From positions 1-42,465 of the forward strand of contig CANKTL010000003.1 in the NCBI GenBank assembly GCA_947486405.1: a DNA stretch of 42,465 nt. Direction: 5' to 3'. Shown piece after piece: positions 1 through 7,747 of the stretch. Origin of the DNA: a bacterium. GTDB taxonomy: Bacteria; Margulisbacteria; Marinamargulisbacteria; CANKTL01. The notes under the pieces are model-generated. The model was not told the DNA's origin, did not search any database, and saw only the letters and a list, made by a program, of their open reading frames with translations. The position numbers and the translations under genes were made by a program. How positions within the stretch are numbered: the first letter of the stretch is position 1; every line of letters begins with the position of its first letter.

Positions 1-1
1 A

Positions 2-721
2 GTAAAATACACCGTATTGTCCATTGATGATGAGCCCGATATTCGCAGTGGCATTCGCCTCAATTTGCGTAAATTTTACCATTTATTAGATGCTGAAAGT
101 GGCCAGGTCGCCCTGAAAATATTGGCGGACCATCCCGAAATTGATGTGGTGCTATTGGATGTGCGCATGCCCGGAGAATGGGGTAATGTATTGCTACCCA
201 AAATCAAGGCCCTGCGCCCGGATGTCGAGGTTGTTATGCTGACCGCATACGAAGAAACCGCCATTGCCATCGATACCTTCAAAAAAGGCACTTACGAGTA
301 CCTTAACAAGCCCTTTAGTAAGGTTCAAATTCAAGATTGTGTGTACCGGGCCCTAAATGTGAAGCTGACTCGGCAGTACGGACGGACCCTCCCGTTACCC
401 GAAAGAATTCCCATTTTTGAGGAGTACGCGGCCATTAAAGCGGCCTTGAATCAAACGGTGACCTATGGCGATTTGGGCCTCTTTTTCCGAGAAATTTTGT
501 TGCTGGATATTCCCAGTACCCAGATTGTTGATTTTGCCGGGCGATCGATTGCCGATCTTGTGTGTGAATTGGTTCAACAGTCGACGCAAGGCAACTCTGA
601 GGCACTCGACTCGTCGCGGGATATGGCCGTGGCGTTGACCCTGGCATTTACCCAAAATCCCACCGATGAAAACCGCGTCAAAATGCAGGATGCATTGAAT
701 CGCTTAGGTCAGCATATTTAA
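2..721 (+). CDS. Response regulator receiver protein, 5' end cut by the window
   Basis: Two-component receiver protein. The reading frame is open from base 2 (VKYTVLSIDDEPD...), so the start lies at or left of the window edge; the TTG at 17 is not a credible start because it would remove the first beta strand. Receiver hallmarks are all present: acidic pair in SIDDEPD, phospho-acceptor Asp in LLDVRMPG (about residue 53 of the visible part), the switch Thr in MLTAYEE and the Lys in NKPF. The receiver ends near residue 125; the last 110 or so residues are helical and match no output domain I know: no winged helix, HTH, GGDEF or HD motif is visible. It could be a stand-alone signalling or adaptor protein. 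It ends 76 bp before rpsF, which has its own promoter. Confidence 0.85.
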   Translation, partial: VKYTVLSIDDEPDIRSGIRLNLRKFYHLLDAESGQVALKILADHPEIDVVLLDVRMPGEWGNVLLPKIKALRPDVEVVMLTAYEETAIAIDTFKKGTYEYLNKPFSKVQIQDCVYRALNVKLTRQYGRTLPLPERIPIFEEYAAIKAALNQTVTYGDLGLFFREILLLDIPSTQIVDFAGRSIADLVCELVQQSTQGNSEALDSSRDMAVALTLAFTQNPTDENRVKMQDALNRLGQHI

Positions 722-730
722 TCCCAGATA

Positions 731-759
731 TTGCATGTCCCCAATTAATCTGATATAAA
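731..759 (+). promoter_or_regulatory. Promoter of the rpsF operon
   Basis: TTGCAT (731-736), 17-bp spacer, TATAAA (754-759). It lies in the 76-bp gap between the response regulator and rpsF and would give a leader of about 30 nt carrying the GAGGAG ribosome binding site at 785-790. Confidence 0.6.
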
Positions 760-797
760 TCTACCTCATTTTGTAAGTAAATTTGAGGAGAGTCTCT

Positions 798-1121
798 GTG
801 AAAGAATACGAAATTCTATATATCGTTAAGCCTAACTTGGGCGATGATCGTTACGCGGAATTAAATGATAAATTTAAGGCTGCAGTTGAAAAAAATAATG
901 GCGAAGTGATGAGCTTCACTCCTCAAGGCGTGAAAGACATTGCCCCAACCTTTGAAGGTTTAGAGCGTGGGTATTATGTAGTGTCTCAGTTTACAACCAC
1001 CCCAGCTGGCCTTGATGCCATTCAAAATTTATTTAAAGTGGAAGAAGATATGGTTCGGTATTTGAATGTTGAACTATCATCGGTGTTCCCTGAACAGCTT
1101 GAGCCTGAAGTTAAGAGCTAG
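798..1121 (+). CDS. rpsF: 30S ribosomal protein S6
   Basis: S6 of the small subunit, which pairs with S18 on the 16S rRNA platform. The product is 107 residues and starts KEYEILYIVKPNLGDD, a standard S6 opening; the GERGYY-like segment appears as GLERGYYVV. I chose the GTG at 798 because it follows GAGGAG (785-790) by seven bases and yields the normal N-terminus; an upstream in-frame TTG at 783 overlaps that ribosome binding site. It heads the usual rpsF-ssb-rpsR-rplI operon. Its TAG stop shares one base with the GTG start of the next gene, which points to translational coupling. Confidence 0.95.
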   Translation: MKEYEILYIVKPNLGDDRYAELNDKFKAAVEKNNGEVMSFTPQGVKDIAPTFEGLERGYYVVSQFTTTPAGLDAIQNLFKVEEDMVRYLNVELSSVFPEQLEPEVKS

Positions 1122-1594
1122 TGGCCAGTTTTAACCGCATTGTCTTGGTGGGAAGCCTGACCGAAGATCCTGAAATTCGGGTGACCAACGGGGGTATTTC
1201 TATGTCCCGGTTTACCCTTGCGGTTGATCGGCCTACCCGCGTTATGGGTGAGGCATCAGCGTCTGATTTTATTCAGGTGACAGCCTGGCGTGAACTGGCG
1301 GAAGAAATTCAGCAATCGGCCAAAAAAGGGTCGTTGGCGTATTTAGAAGGTTCAATTAAAACAGATTCGTTTGAAACCCCTCAAGGTGAAAAGCGCTATA
1401 CCACTAAGGTCGAAGCGAATCGCTTTAAAGTATTGACTGGTGGGGGTGCCGTTTCAGCCGGGCAGTCTGATTTGCCACCCTTAGAGGCAGTAGGCGCTCC
1501 GTTGAAAGATTCAGACTTTGATTTTGGTGAGCCGGCAGGTTCAGGACAGAACGATTCGCTGAGTTTTGGCGAAACCGAAGAAATTCCATTTTAG
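1121..1594 (+). CDS. ssb: Single-stranded DNA-binding protein, first copy
   Basis: SSB coats single-stranded DNA in replication and repair. The protein has 157 residues: an OB fold over residues 1-107 (FNRIVLVGSLTEDPEIR, SRFTLAVDR, DFIQVTAWRELAE, YLEGSIKTDSF), then a Gly/Ser/Asp-rich linker and an acidic tail ending EEIPF. That tip resembles the classical D-D-I-P-F partner-docking peptide, so this copy is the likely housekeeping SSB. The GTG start at 1121 overlaps the rpsF stop. A second ssb follows ten bases after the stop. Confidence 0.93.
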   Translation: MASFNRIVLVGSLTEDPEIRVTNGGISMSRFTLAVDRPTRVMGEASASDFIQVTAWRELAEEIQQSAKKGSLAYLEGSIKTDSFETPQGEKRYTTKVEANRFKVLTGGGAVSAGQSDLPPLEAVGAPLKDSDFDFGEPAGSGQNDSLSFGETEEIPF

Positions 1595-1604
1595 GCGATA
1601 TGCA

Positions 1605-1982
1605 ATGAACAAAGTGTTTTTAATTGGACGATTAGTGCGCGACCCTGAGATGAGATTAACCACCTCGGGGATTGCGGTTACCCGCTTTACCTTGGCCATC
1701 GATCGCGGCTTCAAACGGGGCGATGAGGCTGAGCGTACCGCTGATTTTATCCGCGTCGTCGCTTGGCGTCGTTTGGCTGAGATTTGCAACGACTACTTGA
1801 AAAAAGGAAAGCTAGTGGCCATTGAAGGCCGCCTTCAAGTGGATTCGTTCGAGAAGAACGGTGAGCGTCGCACCGTTTCAGAAGTAGTGGCCGATAATAT
1901 GCAAATGCTCGACCGCGGGGGCGATGTCGCTGCCGAGGGCGTGCCGGCTGACGCGAGTGCGTTCGAAAACAGCGGGTTTTAG
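1605..1982 (+). CDS. Single-stranded DNA-binding protein, second copy
   Basis: A paralogue of the preceding gene, 125 residues. The OB fold is clear (MNKVFLIGRLVRDPEMR, TRFTLAIDRGF, DFIRVVAWRRLAE, LVAIEGRLQVDSF). I start it at ATG 1605 because the protein then begins exactly where SSB proteins begin; the upstream in-frame extension lies inside the end of the first ssb and is not SSB-like. The C-terminal linker is short and ends SAFENSGF, keeping a terminal Phe but without the acidic x-P-F tip, so docking of DNA metabolism partners may differ. It could form mixed tetramers with the first copy or serve a special role such as recombination. Confidence 0.9.
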   Translation: MNKVFLIGRLVRDPEMRLTTSGIAVTRFTLAIDRGFKRGDEAERTADFIRVVAWRRLAEICNDYLKKGKLVAIEGRLQVDSFEKNGERRTVSEVVADNMQMLDRGGDVAAEGVPADASAFENSGF

Positions 1983-2037
1983 GGCCTGTTGACAAATACA
2001 TAAATTTCTAATCAAATAGGAGATTCGAGGAGTTTCA

Positions 2038-2280
2038 ATGACAGATCAAGCATCAAACATCAAAAAACGAAAACGTCGCCGCAAGGTATGTGCCTTCTGC
2101 GTGGGTCGTTATATTGCATTAGATTATAAGAACATCGACCGATTGGGCCGTTATATCAGCGATCGAGGCAAAATTGTGCCACGTCGGACATCTGGTTGCT
2201 GTGCTAAGCACCAACGGATGGTAGCGCAAGCGGTTAAACGGGCTCGCTTTATTGGCCTCGTGCCGTTTTGTATTGACTAG
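2038..2280 (+). CDS. rpsR: 30S ribosomal protein S18
   Basis: S18, partner of S6 on the 30S platform. 80 residues, with the typical basic N-terminus (KKRKRRRKVCAFC), the DYKN and GKIVPRR motifs and CCAKHQR. The CxxC plus CCxxH cysteines and histidine make this the zinc-binding (C+) form of S18. Start ATG 2038 follows GAGGAG at 2028-2033. It lies between the second ssb and rplI, as in most bacteria. Confidence 0.95.
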   Translation: MTDQASNIKKRKRRRKVCAFCVGRYIALDYKNIDRLGRYISDRGKIVPRRTSGCCAKHQRMVAQAVKRARFIGLVPFCID

Positions 2281-2296
2281 GTAAGGAGCCAGGATC

Positions 2297-2761
2297 ATGT
2301 CGACAATCGTTGAAGTAATATTGACTCAAAGTGTAGATGGCCAAGGTACTGCTGGCCAAAGCAAAAAAGTAAGGCGTGGCTTTGCGAACTATTTGGTTCG
2401 TAAAGGATTTGCACTGCCGTATTCAGCTCATTATGTAACAATGGCTGAGTCGCTTCGGAAAAAAGAAATTAAGCGCTTAGAAAAAGAAAAAGAGTCCGCT
2501 GAAGCTGTGGCCAAAGAACTCAACGGTAAAACCATTGAGATCGAGAAAAAAGCCCACGATGAAGGTCGTTTGTATGGTTCAGTAACGTCACAGGAACTGT
2601 CTGAACTAATCAATCGTGACTATGAAGTTAAAGTTGAGCGTAAGAGATTTGTGATGCCTGAGCATATTAAAGAAGCCGGCGATCACACCATCAAAATTAA
2701 GCTTCATTCTGAAGTCGAGTGCGAAATCACTTTACGCATCGTTCCTCAAGCGGAGCACTAA
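2297..2761 (+). CDS. rplI: 50S ribosomal protein L9
   Basis: L9 spans the L1 stalk base and helps reading-frame maintenance. 154 residues. The N-terminal 23S rRNA-binding domain is recognisable (VEVILTQSVDGQGTAGQ, KKVRRGFANYLVRKGFA), followed by the long connecting helix (residues 50-80, Lys/Glu-rich) and the C-terminal domain. ATG 2297 is preceded by AAGGAG (2283-2288). The stop at 2759-2761 lies within the open frame of uvrC, so the two genes are at most a few codons apart or overlapping. Confidence 0.95.
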   Translation: MSTIVEVILTQSVDGQGTAGQSKKVRRGFANYLVRKGFALPYSAHYVTMAESLRKKEIKRLEKEKESAEAVAKELNGKTIEIEKKAHDEGRLYGSVTSQELSELINRDYEVKVERKRFVMPEHIKEAGDHTIKIKLHSEVECEITLRIVPQAEH

Positions 2762-2780
2762 TTCGGAGTTAGCCGATCTC

Positions 2781-4568
2781 ATTAAAGCCCTTCCCAGCGA
2801 GTCTGGTATCTATAAGATGCTGGATTCGACTGGGACTATTATTTATGTAGGCAAGGCCAAAAACCTTAAAAAACGGGTATCTAGCTATTTTAATCGGACC
2901 CACACGGACATTAAAACGGCGGCTTTAGTATCCCAAATCCGTCACATTGAATTTATTGCCACTCAAAACGAGCAAGAAGCCCTGGTGCTTGAAAATCAGC
3001 TCATTAAGCGGCTGATGCCCAGGTACAATATTCAGCTCAAAGATGACAAAAATTACCCTTACCTTAAACTTACCACCAACGAACCATTTCCCAAATTATT
3101 GATTACCCGCAGTCGCGAGGCTGATGGCGCGGAATATTTTGGGCCTTTTCCATTTATGGGTTCGATTTATCGCTTTCGCCAAACATTACTCAGTCTATTT
3201 CCGATTCGGGACTGCATGCAGTCCATTGATCTCACTCATGAGCAAAAAAAATGCATTAAGCTCGACATGAAAACATGTGTGGGCCCCTGTGTAATTAAAG
3301 ACGTGAAGCCGGAATATGACCATATGATTCATCAGATTCGGTTGCTATTAAGGGGCAAGAATCGACAGTTAATTGGTGAATTGCGGGACGAAATGATGCG
3401 GTTGGCGGCCGAACAGCGCTTTGAAAAAGCGGCCCATATTCGAGATAGCATTCAAAAAATTGAGAAGATTCAGCAGCGGCAAACCGTGGATATTGAGTAT
3501 GATGGGGTGGTCCACGTCTGGGCGGTGGCTGAGCGTGATTCGATTGTGTATGCCTTGGTTCAAGAGATCATCGATGGGAAATTGCTCGCGCAAAAGGGGT
3601 TTTACGCAGATCGCGATGGCCAATCAACGGATGAGTTTTTGGTGCAGAGTTGTGTGACCTATCTGGAAACAGGCACGCCGCCGGATGAAATTTGGTGCGA
3701 GTCGCCATTTCAAGGGGTGTTTCAAAGCACCACGGTAGGGATGGCGGGTAAATTGGTGAATGTGGTGGTGCCGGTGATTGGCGCAAAGCGAACCTTATTG
3801 GACACCGCGAACTTGAATGCTCGGTTGGCCGTATCTCGGATTCAGCGATCGGCACCGTTGCCCCTGCAGCCTGAAACAGTGGCTGTGCTCGAATCCTTGC
3901 AGCAGCAGTGCCAGTTGCGCCGTTGTCCGCATCGGATTATTGGCTTTGATATTTCGCACTTGTCTGCCACCAATATTGTGGCTTCAGCGGTGTATTTTTT
4001 TGAGGGCAAGCCGTTGAAGTCCATGTATCGCAAGTTCAATATTCGCTCGGTGGTGGGCAAAAGCAACGATCCGTTGTCGATGTATGAAGTGGTATTGCGC
4101 CGCTTGCACCGCACGTTGGTGGATGATGAACAGTTGCCAGATCTGGTTCTGATTGACGGTGGAAAGGGACAGTTGAATTTTGCGGTTTCTGCGATGCAGT
4201 CGCTACCGTTGCCGCATCCGGTGGATGTTGTGAGTTTGGCTAAGCGAGAAGAATTAGTGTTTTCGCCAGGGTTGGCCGAACCCATACGGCTGTCTCTGTC
4301 GGACCCGGCACTGCGGTTGCTGCAGTACGTGCGGGATGAATCTCATCGGTTTGCAGTGAGTTTTCAGCGTCAAAAACGGGCGGGGTGGCTGACGGACTCT
4401 GTTTTAGATCAGATTCCAGGTTTAGGGCCGAAACGAGTGACGCTCCTTTTGTCGCAGTACAAGTCGGTGGAACGCATTCGGGAGTTAACGGTTGAGGAAC
4501 TGGCAAAAGTTGGTAATATGGGTAGAACATGTGCCGAATCCGTACTCAATTTTCTGTCTCATCGCTAA
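2781..4568 (+). CDS. uvrC: UvrABC excinuclease subunit C
   Basis: Makes both incisions in nucleotide excision repair. Domains in order: GIY-YIG nuclease (SGIYKM, IIYVGKAKNLKKR), UVR motif near residue 210 (EQRFEKAAHIRDSI), RNase H-like UvrC domain (GFDISH, LVLIDGGKGQLN) and a C-terminal helix-hairpin-helix pair (IPGLGPKR, VGNMG). The first ATG in frame (2817) would remove the GIY half of the nuclease motif, yet no ATG, GTG or TTG exists upstream before the in-frame stop at 2652. I place the start at ATT 2781, 12 bases after GGAG (2765-2768), which gives an N-terminus of the usual type (KALPSESGIY). A start further upstream at another rare codon is possible. About 596 residues, normal for the family. 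Confidence 0.88.
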   Translation: MKALPSESGIYKMLDSTGTIIYVGKAKNLKKRVSSYFNRTHTDIKTAALVSQIRHIEFIATQNEQEALVLENQLIKRLMPRYNIQLKDDKNYPYLKLTTNEPFPKLLITRSREADGAEYFGPFPFMGSIYRFRQTLLSLFPIRDCMQSIDLTHEQKKCIKLDMKTCVGPCVIKDVKPEYDHMIHQIRLLLRGKNRQLIGELRDEMMRLAAEQRFEKAAHIRDSIQKIEKIQQRQTVDIEYDGVVHVWAVAERDSIVYALVQEIIDGKLLAQKGFYADRDGQSTDEFLVQSCVTYLETGTPPDEIWCESPFQGVFQSTTVGMAGKLVNVVVPVIGAKRTLLDTANLNARLAVSRIQRSAPLPLQPETVAVLESLQQQCQLRRCPHRIIGFDISHLSATNIVASAVYFFEGKPLKSMYRKFNIRSVVGKSNDPLSMYEVVLRRLHRTLVDDEQLPDLVLIDGGKGQLNFAVSAMQSLPLPHPVDVVSLAKREELVFSPGLAEPIRLSLSDPALRLLQYVRDESHRFAVSFQRQKRAGWLTDSVLDQIPGLGPKRVTLLLSQYKSVERIRELTVEELAKVGNMGRTCAESVLNFLSHR

Positions 4569-5665
4569 TTATTGCCCTCTTGGTTTTGGTGTCACCACTT
4601 CAGGCCCAGACCAAAAATAACGAAGCCTATTATAAAGAGAAAATGAAGCAGATTGACCGACAGATTCAAGAGAAATCTAGGGCTATTGAAGAGAAAAAAG
4701 AGAAGCGCTCCGCCGTTTATCGGGATGTGTTGCAGCTTCAAAAATCAATTGTTCAAACCGACGCGCATTTAAATCAAAATCGCCGCAGTTTGATGGTGTA
4801 TTCTCAAAAAATTGAAGACACGCAAAATCATATTCGGGTTTTGCAAACCTCATATCAGCGTCAATCCAACGCCTTTGGAAAGCGCTTGGCGGGGTTTTAT
4901 AAGAACAAAAACTTGGGCGTTTTAGAACTACTGTTTTCTAAGGCAGATTTTGAAACGATCGTGGATTCGTCGTATTACTTTGATCGCATTATGAAGACAG
5001 ATATCGACCTATTTAACGAACTCCGGTCCCAATACAATCATCTGAATCAAGAGAACCGGGTTCTCTCGCATCAGGTGATTCAAATCAAAGAGGTCCAATC
5101 TGAAATTCGGCAGCAGAAATATGAACTGGCAACCAAAAAGGCCAAAAAAGAGGAATATCAGCGGGCCTTAGACCAAGAAATTCGACAGTATGAAGAAGAA
5201 ACCGAGGAGCTGCGGCAAAGCTCATTGGAAATTACGCAGTTATTAGAGCGGTCGGGTGGCGTTAGCGACGTGGTTGGAACAGGGCGCTTTATTATGCCTA
5301 CACAAGGGTGGTTTTCGTCGCCGTTTGGGTACCGAGTTCATCCCATCTTTCGCACACGCCGATTCCACGCGGGCCAAGATATCGCGGCGCCTATGGGCAC
5401 CCGCATAATTGCCGCAGATAGCGGAACGGTGATCTTCGCCGGTACTAAGGGTGGTTACGGAAAGCTCACGATTATCGACCATGGACGTAATATGTCTACG
5501 GTCTATGGGCATCAATCACGAATTATTGTGGCAAGCGGCCAGGCGGTTAAGCAAGGTCAGTTGATTGGCTACGTGGGATCCACCGGATTTTCTACCGGAC
5601 CCCATCTCCATTTCGAAGTTCGGATTTCAGGAAATCCGGTTGATCCACGCACTTATTTAAGATAA
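4529..5665 (+). CDS. Secreted M23 peptidase of the EnvC / murein hydrolase activator type
   Basis: 378 residues. A signal peptide covers residues 1-26 (hydrophobic LIIALLVLV, cleavage after LQA). Residues 30-240 are coiled coil, rich in Lys, Glu and Gln. The C-terminal LytM/M23 domain starts near 260 and keeps the zinc ligands: H and D of FHAGQD and the HLHFE motif. In EnvC itself this site is degenerate and the protein only activates amidases; here the ligands are intact, so it may be an active peptidoglycan endopeptidase. The ATG at 4529 lies 40 bases inside uvrC, with a weak GGGTAGA ahead of it, so expression is probably coupled to uvrC. The likely site of action is the periplasm at division septa. 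Confidence 0.88.
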   Translation: MCRIRTQFSVSSLIIALLVLVSPLQAQTKNNEAYYKEKMKQIDRQIQEKSRAIEEKKEKRSAVYRDVLQLQKSIVQTDAHLNQNRRSLMVYSQKIEDTQNHIRVLQTSYQRQSNAFGKRLAGFYKNKNLGVLELLFSKADFETIVDSSYYFDRIMKTDIDLFNELRSQYNHLNQENRVLSHQVIQIKEVQSEIRQQKYELATKKAKKEEYQRALDQEIRQYEEETEELRQSSLEITQLLERSGGVSDVVGTGRFIMPTQGWFSSPFGYRVHPIFRTRRFHAGQDIAAPMGTRIIAADSGTVIFAGTKGGYGKLTIIDHGRNMSTVYGHQSRIIVASGQAVKQGQLIGYVGSTGFSTGPHLHFEVRISGNPVDPRTYLR

Positions 5666-5710
5666 ATTAAAATTTAGTTAAAATTTTGTCTTTCAGAAGG
5701 AATGGGTCTA

Positions 5711-7645
5711 ATGAAAAAAATTGTGAGTGCATCAAAAATGCCGTTTGAATTCTCGTCTAAACAATTGAAGTCGATACAGGCCTTGGCCTCTCTATTTCGG
5801 GGAATTGAAGCCGATCAGTTGAAGATTTTTACAACCCATGTGAGTGGAGATTCCGAATTTAGAGGAGGATTTGAAAAGCTATGGGCGTATGTAACGGCAT
5901 TTTCGGCTCAAGTAGTGGCTACCCAAATGTTGGCGTTTTCAAGGGTGATGAATGAAGCCAGAGACCGCGGCCAAACACCTTGGGCAGTGAAAAATGCCGC
6001 TGATGGCCTGGCATGTACGGTTGTAGAATCCATTTTTAACGAGTTGGCTCGCCAAATTCCGGGATTTCAGGCCCGCGTTATTGCCAGTGAAGGGTTGAAA
6101 GACGGCGCTCCGGGTATTCGAGTGGGTGCTGTGTATACCAAAAATGGCAAATCTGTTGATTTGCCTGAATTTGTAATCAGCGTGGATCCCATTGACGGCA
6201 CAAGTCCCTTTGTTGCTGGCCGGGGTGGGGCGACATCTGGGTTTTCGGTTCAATTGTCCTTTCCAGGTCAGGTGCGGGTTCAGTTACCCGATCCCTTATC
6301 TGTGTTTGGCATTGTTACCGGTCCCCATGTTCCCAATTTGTCCGAAATGGGGCTTCCGAACTTGGATCCAAGGCCCTCAAAAATGGCTGAAAACGTGCGG
6401 AATATTGCACTTGCGACCCTTCGGCGTGACACCCCCGGGGTAGAGTTTGCGAAAAATGATATTGATGCCAAACTTACGAAAAGCAGATTTGCAATGATGA
6501 ACCGGCCATATCAAAATCGCCAAATTGTAGCCGAACTCAATCGAGCTGGCTGTCAGCTGACGGCAGCCTTTGACAAAGATGGAAAACCGGATCCCAAAGC
6601 TGTGTATTTGGATGGGCCATTTGTCGGTCAAACTATTTGGTTGAACGATAAATCCAACTGGGAGACCCGCGACGGACGGTTGGTAATGGTGGATGATGGG
6701 AATTGGACCTTACACCTCAACCCCGATTATTTGGCGGTACTGGGGAACGGCGGTTTACCGGAATACGCGGCAATGGTGGCGTCTGCCAGCAACTACACCG
6801 CGGTTCTTTTAGATAAAGATAATCGTCAAATCGAACTTGTTGAAGCGACTGCAACCTTTGCACTATTGCCGAAATCCAGACAAGATCCAGAAGATCTGAA
6901 GGCGTGTTTTGGTGCGAAAAGCATTCAAGCATTCAGAGAAGCCAATCCTGGGATGACTGAAGCGGAATCTCTCGCCAATTTAGGTAAAATTTGGGATGTT
7001 GCGGAGATGGGTAGTCAGGAGGGCCTCTTTGTTGCGACGGCGCTCTCGACATTGGCACGTGAAAAAGCGGGCGAAGTTTATCCTCAAGTACACCCTGAAT
7101 TAAGGGGCGCCCGATTGGAAGACGGTGTTATTAAAACATCGGCGATTGTAGCTTCTCCTCAGACCGTTAAGGTTTTGTCTGCCGAAGTGCCGATTACGTT
7201 GCCGGTAATGCTTCGTCAATTTGCGACAATGGAAATTGGGATTGAAAAATTAGATCTTGCTAAGCAAATTCTAGAAATTGCTTACAAATATGGGTGTTTT
7301 GAACAGGCACGAGAAGTAGTTGACGTGGTTATCTCTCAACTCAGAAATGCCAAATTGGATTTATTCCAAAGTTTAGACGCGGAAGAGACACAAGATCCTG
7401 AGCGCCAAGAATTGGGCAGCCACTATGTCAGCCTGATGCAGTCTTATAACTTGTCCCGCAGATTCATCGCTATTTTAAGGGATGCTGCAGCGGTTAAAAA
7501 AGAGGATGTTGCGACCATGAAAGCCCTGATTGCAAGGTGCGATAGCTTTTTGGGCCAATACCATGTCGCCAAGCATGAAATTGGCGGCCAGGTGAGCGAA
7601 ATTCGGATGGCGTTGCAGGACCAAGTGGCCGTCCTTTCGAAATAA
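5711..7645 (+). CDS. GlpX-like sugar bisphosphatase domain protein with C-terminal helical extension
   Basis: The first 470 residues resemble class II fructose-1,6-bisphosphatase (GlpX) of the lithium-sensitive phosphatase superfamily. Visible motifs are NAADGLA (GlpX: KAAD), ASEGLKDGAPGIRVG (GlpX: GEGxxDEAPML), VDPIDGTSPF and GSQEGLFVATAL (GlpX: GGTPEG). The DPIDGT metal-binding motif is intact, so phosphatase activity is plausible, but the substrate is uncertain. Residues 480-644 form an extra all-helical region absent from GlpX (about 330 residues). I start it at the second ATG (5711) because AAGGA at 5697-5701 stands nine bases before it and one base from the first ATG (5702). It lies alone between the M23 gene and the hem operon. 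Confidence 0.65.
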   Translation: MKKIVSASKMPFEFSSKQLKSIQALASLFRGIEADQLKIFTTHVSGDSEFRGGFEKLWAYVTAFSAQVVATQMLAFSRVMNEARDRGQTPWAVKNAADGLACTVVESIFNELARQIPGFQARVIASEGLKDGAPGIRVGAVYTKNGKSVDLPEFVISVDPIDGTSPFVAGRGGATSGFSVQLSFPGQVRVQLPDPLSVFGIVTGPHVPNLSEMGLPNLDPRPSKMAENVRNIALATLRRDTPGVEFAKNDIDAKLTKSRFAMMNRPYQNRQIVAELNRAGCQLTAAFDKDGKPDPKAVYLDGPFVGQTIWLNDKSNWETRDGRLVMVDDGNWTLHLNPDYLAVLGNGGLPEYAAMVASASNYTAVLLDKDNRQIELVEATATFALLPKSRQDPEDLKACFGAKSIQAFREANPGMTEAESLANLGKIWDVAEMGSQEGLFVATALSTLAREKAGEVYPQVHPELRGARLEDGVIKTSAIVASPQTVKVLSAEVPITLPVMLRQFATMEIGIEKLDLAKQILEIAYKYGCFEQAREVVDVVISQLRNAKLDLFQSLDAEETQDPERQELGSHYVSLMQSYNLSRRFIAILRDAAAVKKEDVATMKALIARCDSFLGQYHVAKHEIGGQVSEIRMALQDQVAVLSK

Positions 7646-7683
7646 AGAATTAGGGTCAGGGCTGTCGGTGACTTCGCCTCTTA

Positions 7684-7712
7684 TTGAGCCAAGCCCGACA
7701 TCCGGCTATAAT
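7684..7712 (+). promoter_or_regulatory. Promoter of the hem operon
   Basis: TTGAGC (7684-7689), exactly 17 bp, then a perfect TATAAT (7707-7712). The predicted leader to hemA ATG 7748 is about 29 nt. An imperfect inverted repeat (GTCAGGGCT at 7655-7663 against AGCCCGAC at 7692-7699) straddles the -35 box and could be an operator or a weak end for the upstream gene. Confidence 0.7.
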
Positions 7713-7747
7713 GATCCTCATTTCGTTCGAATTCGGGGGTCTCGCCC

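Noticed and set aside
17-19. TTG as start of the response regulator
   Set aside because: In-frame receiver sequence continues to the window edge, so the gene begins further left.
7655-7699. Intrinsic terminator before hemA
   Set aside because: The inverted repeat has a long loop, a bulge and no T-run, and overlaps the hemA promoter.
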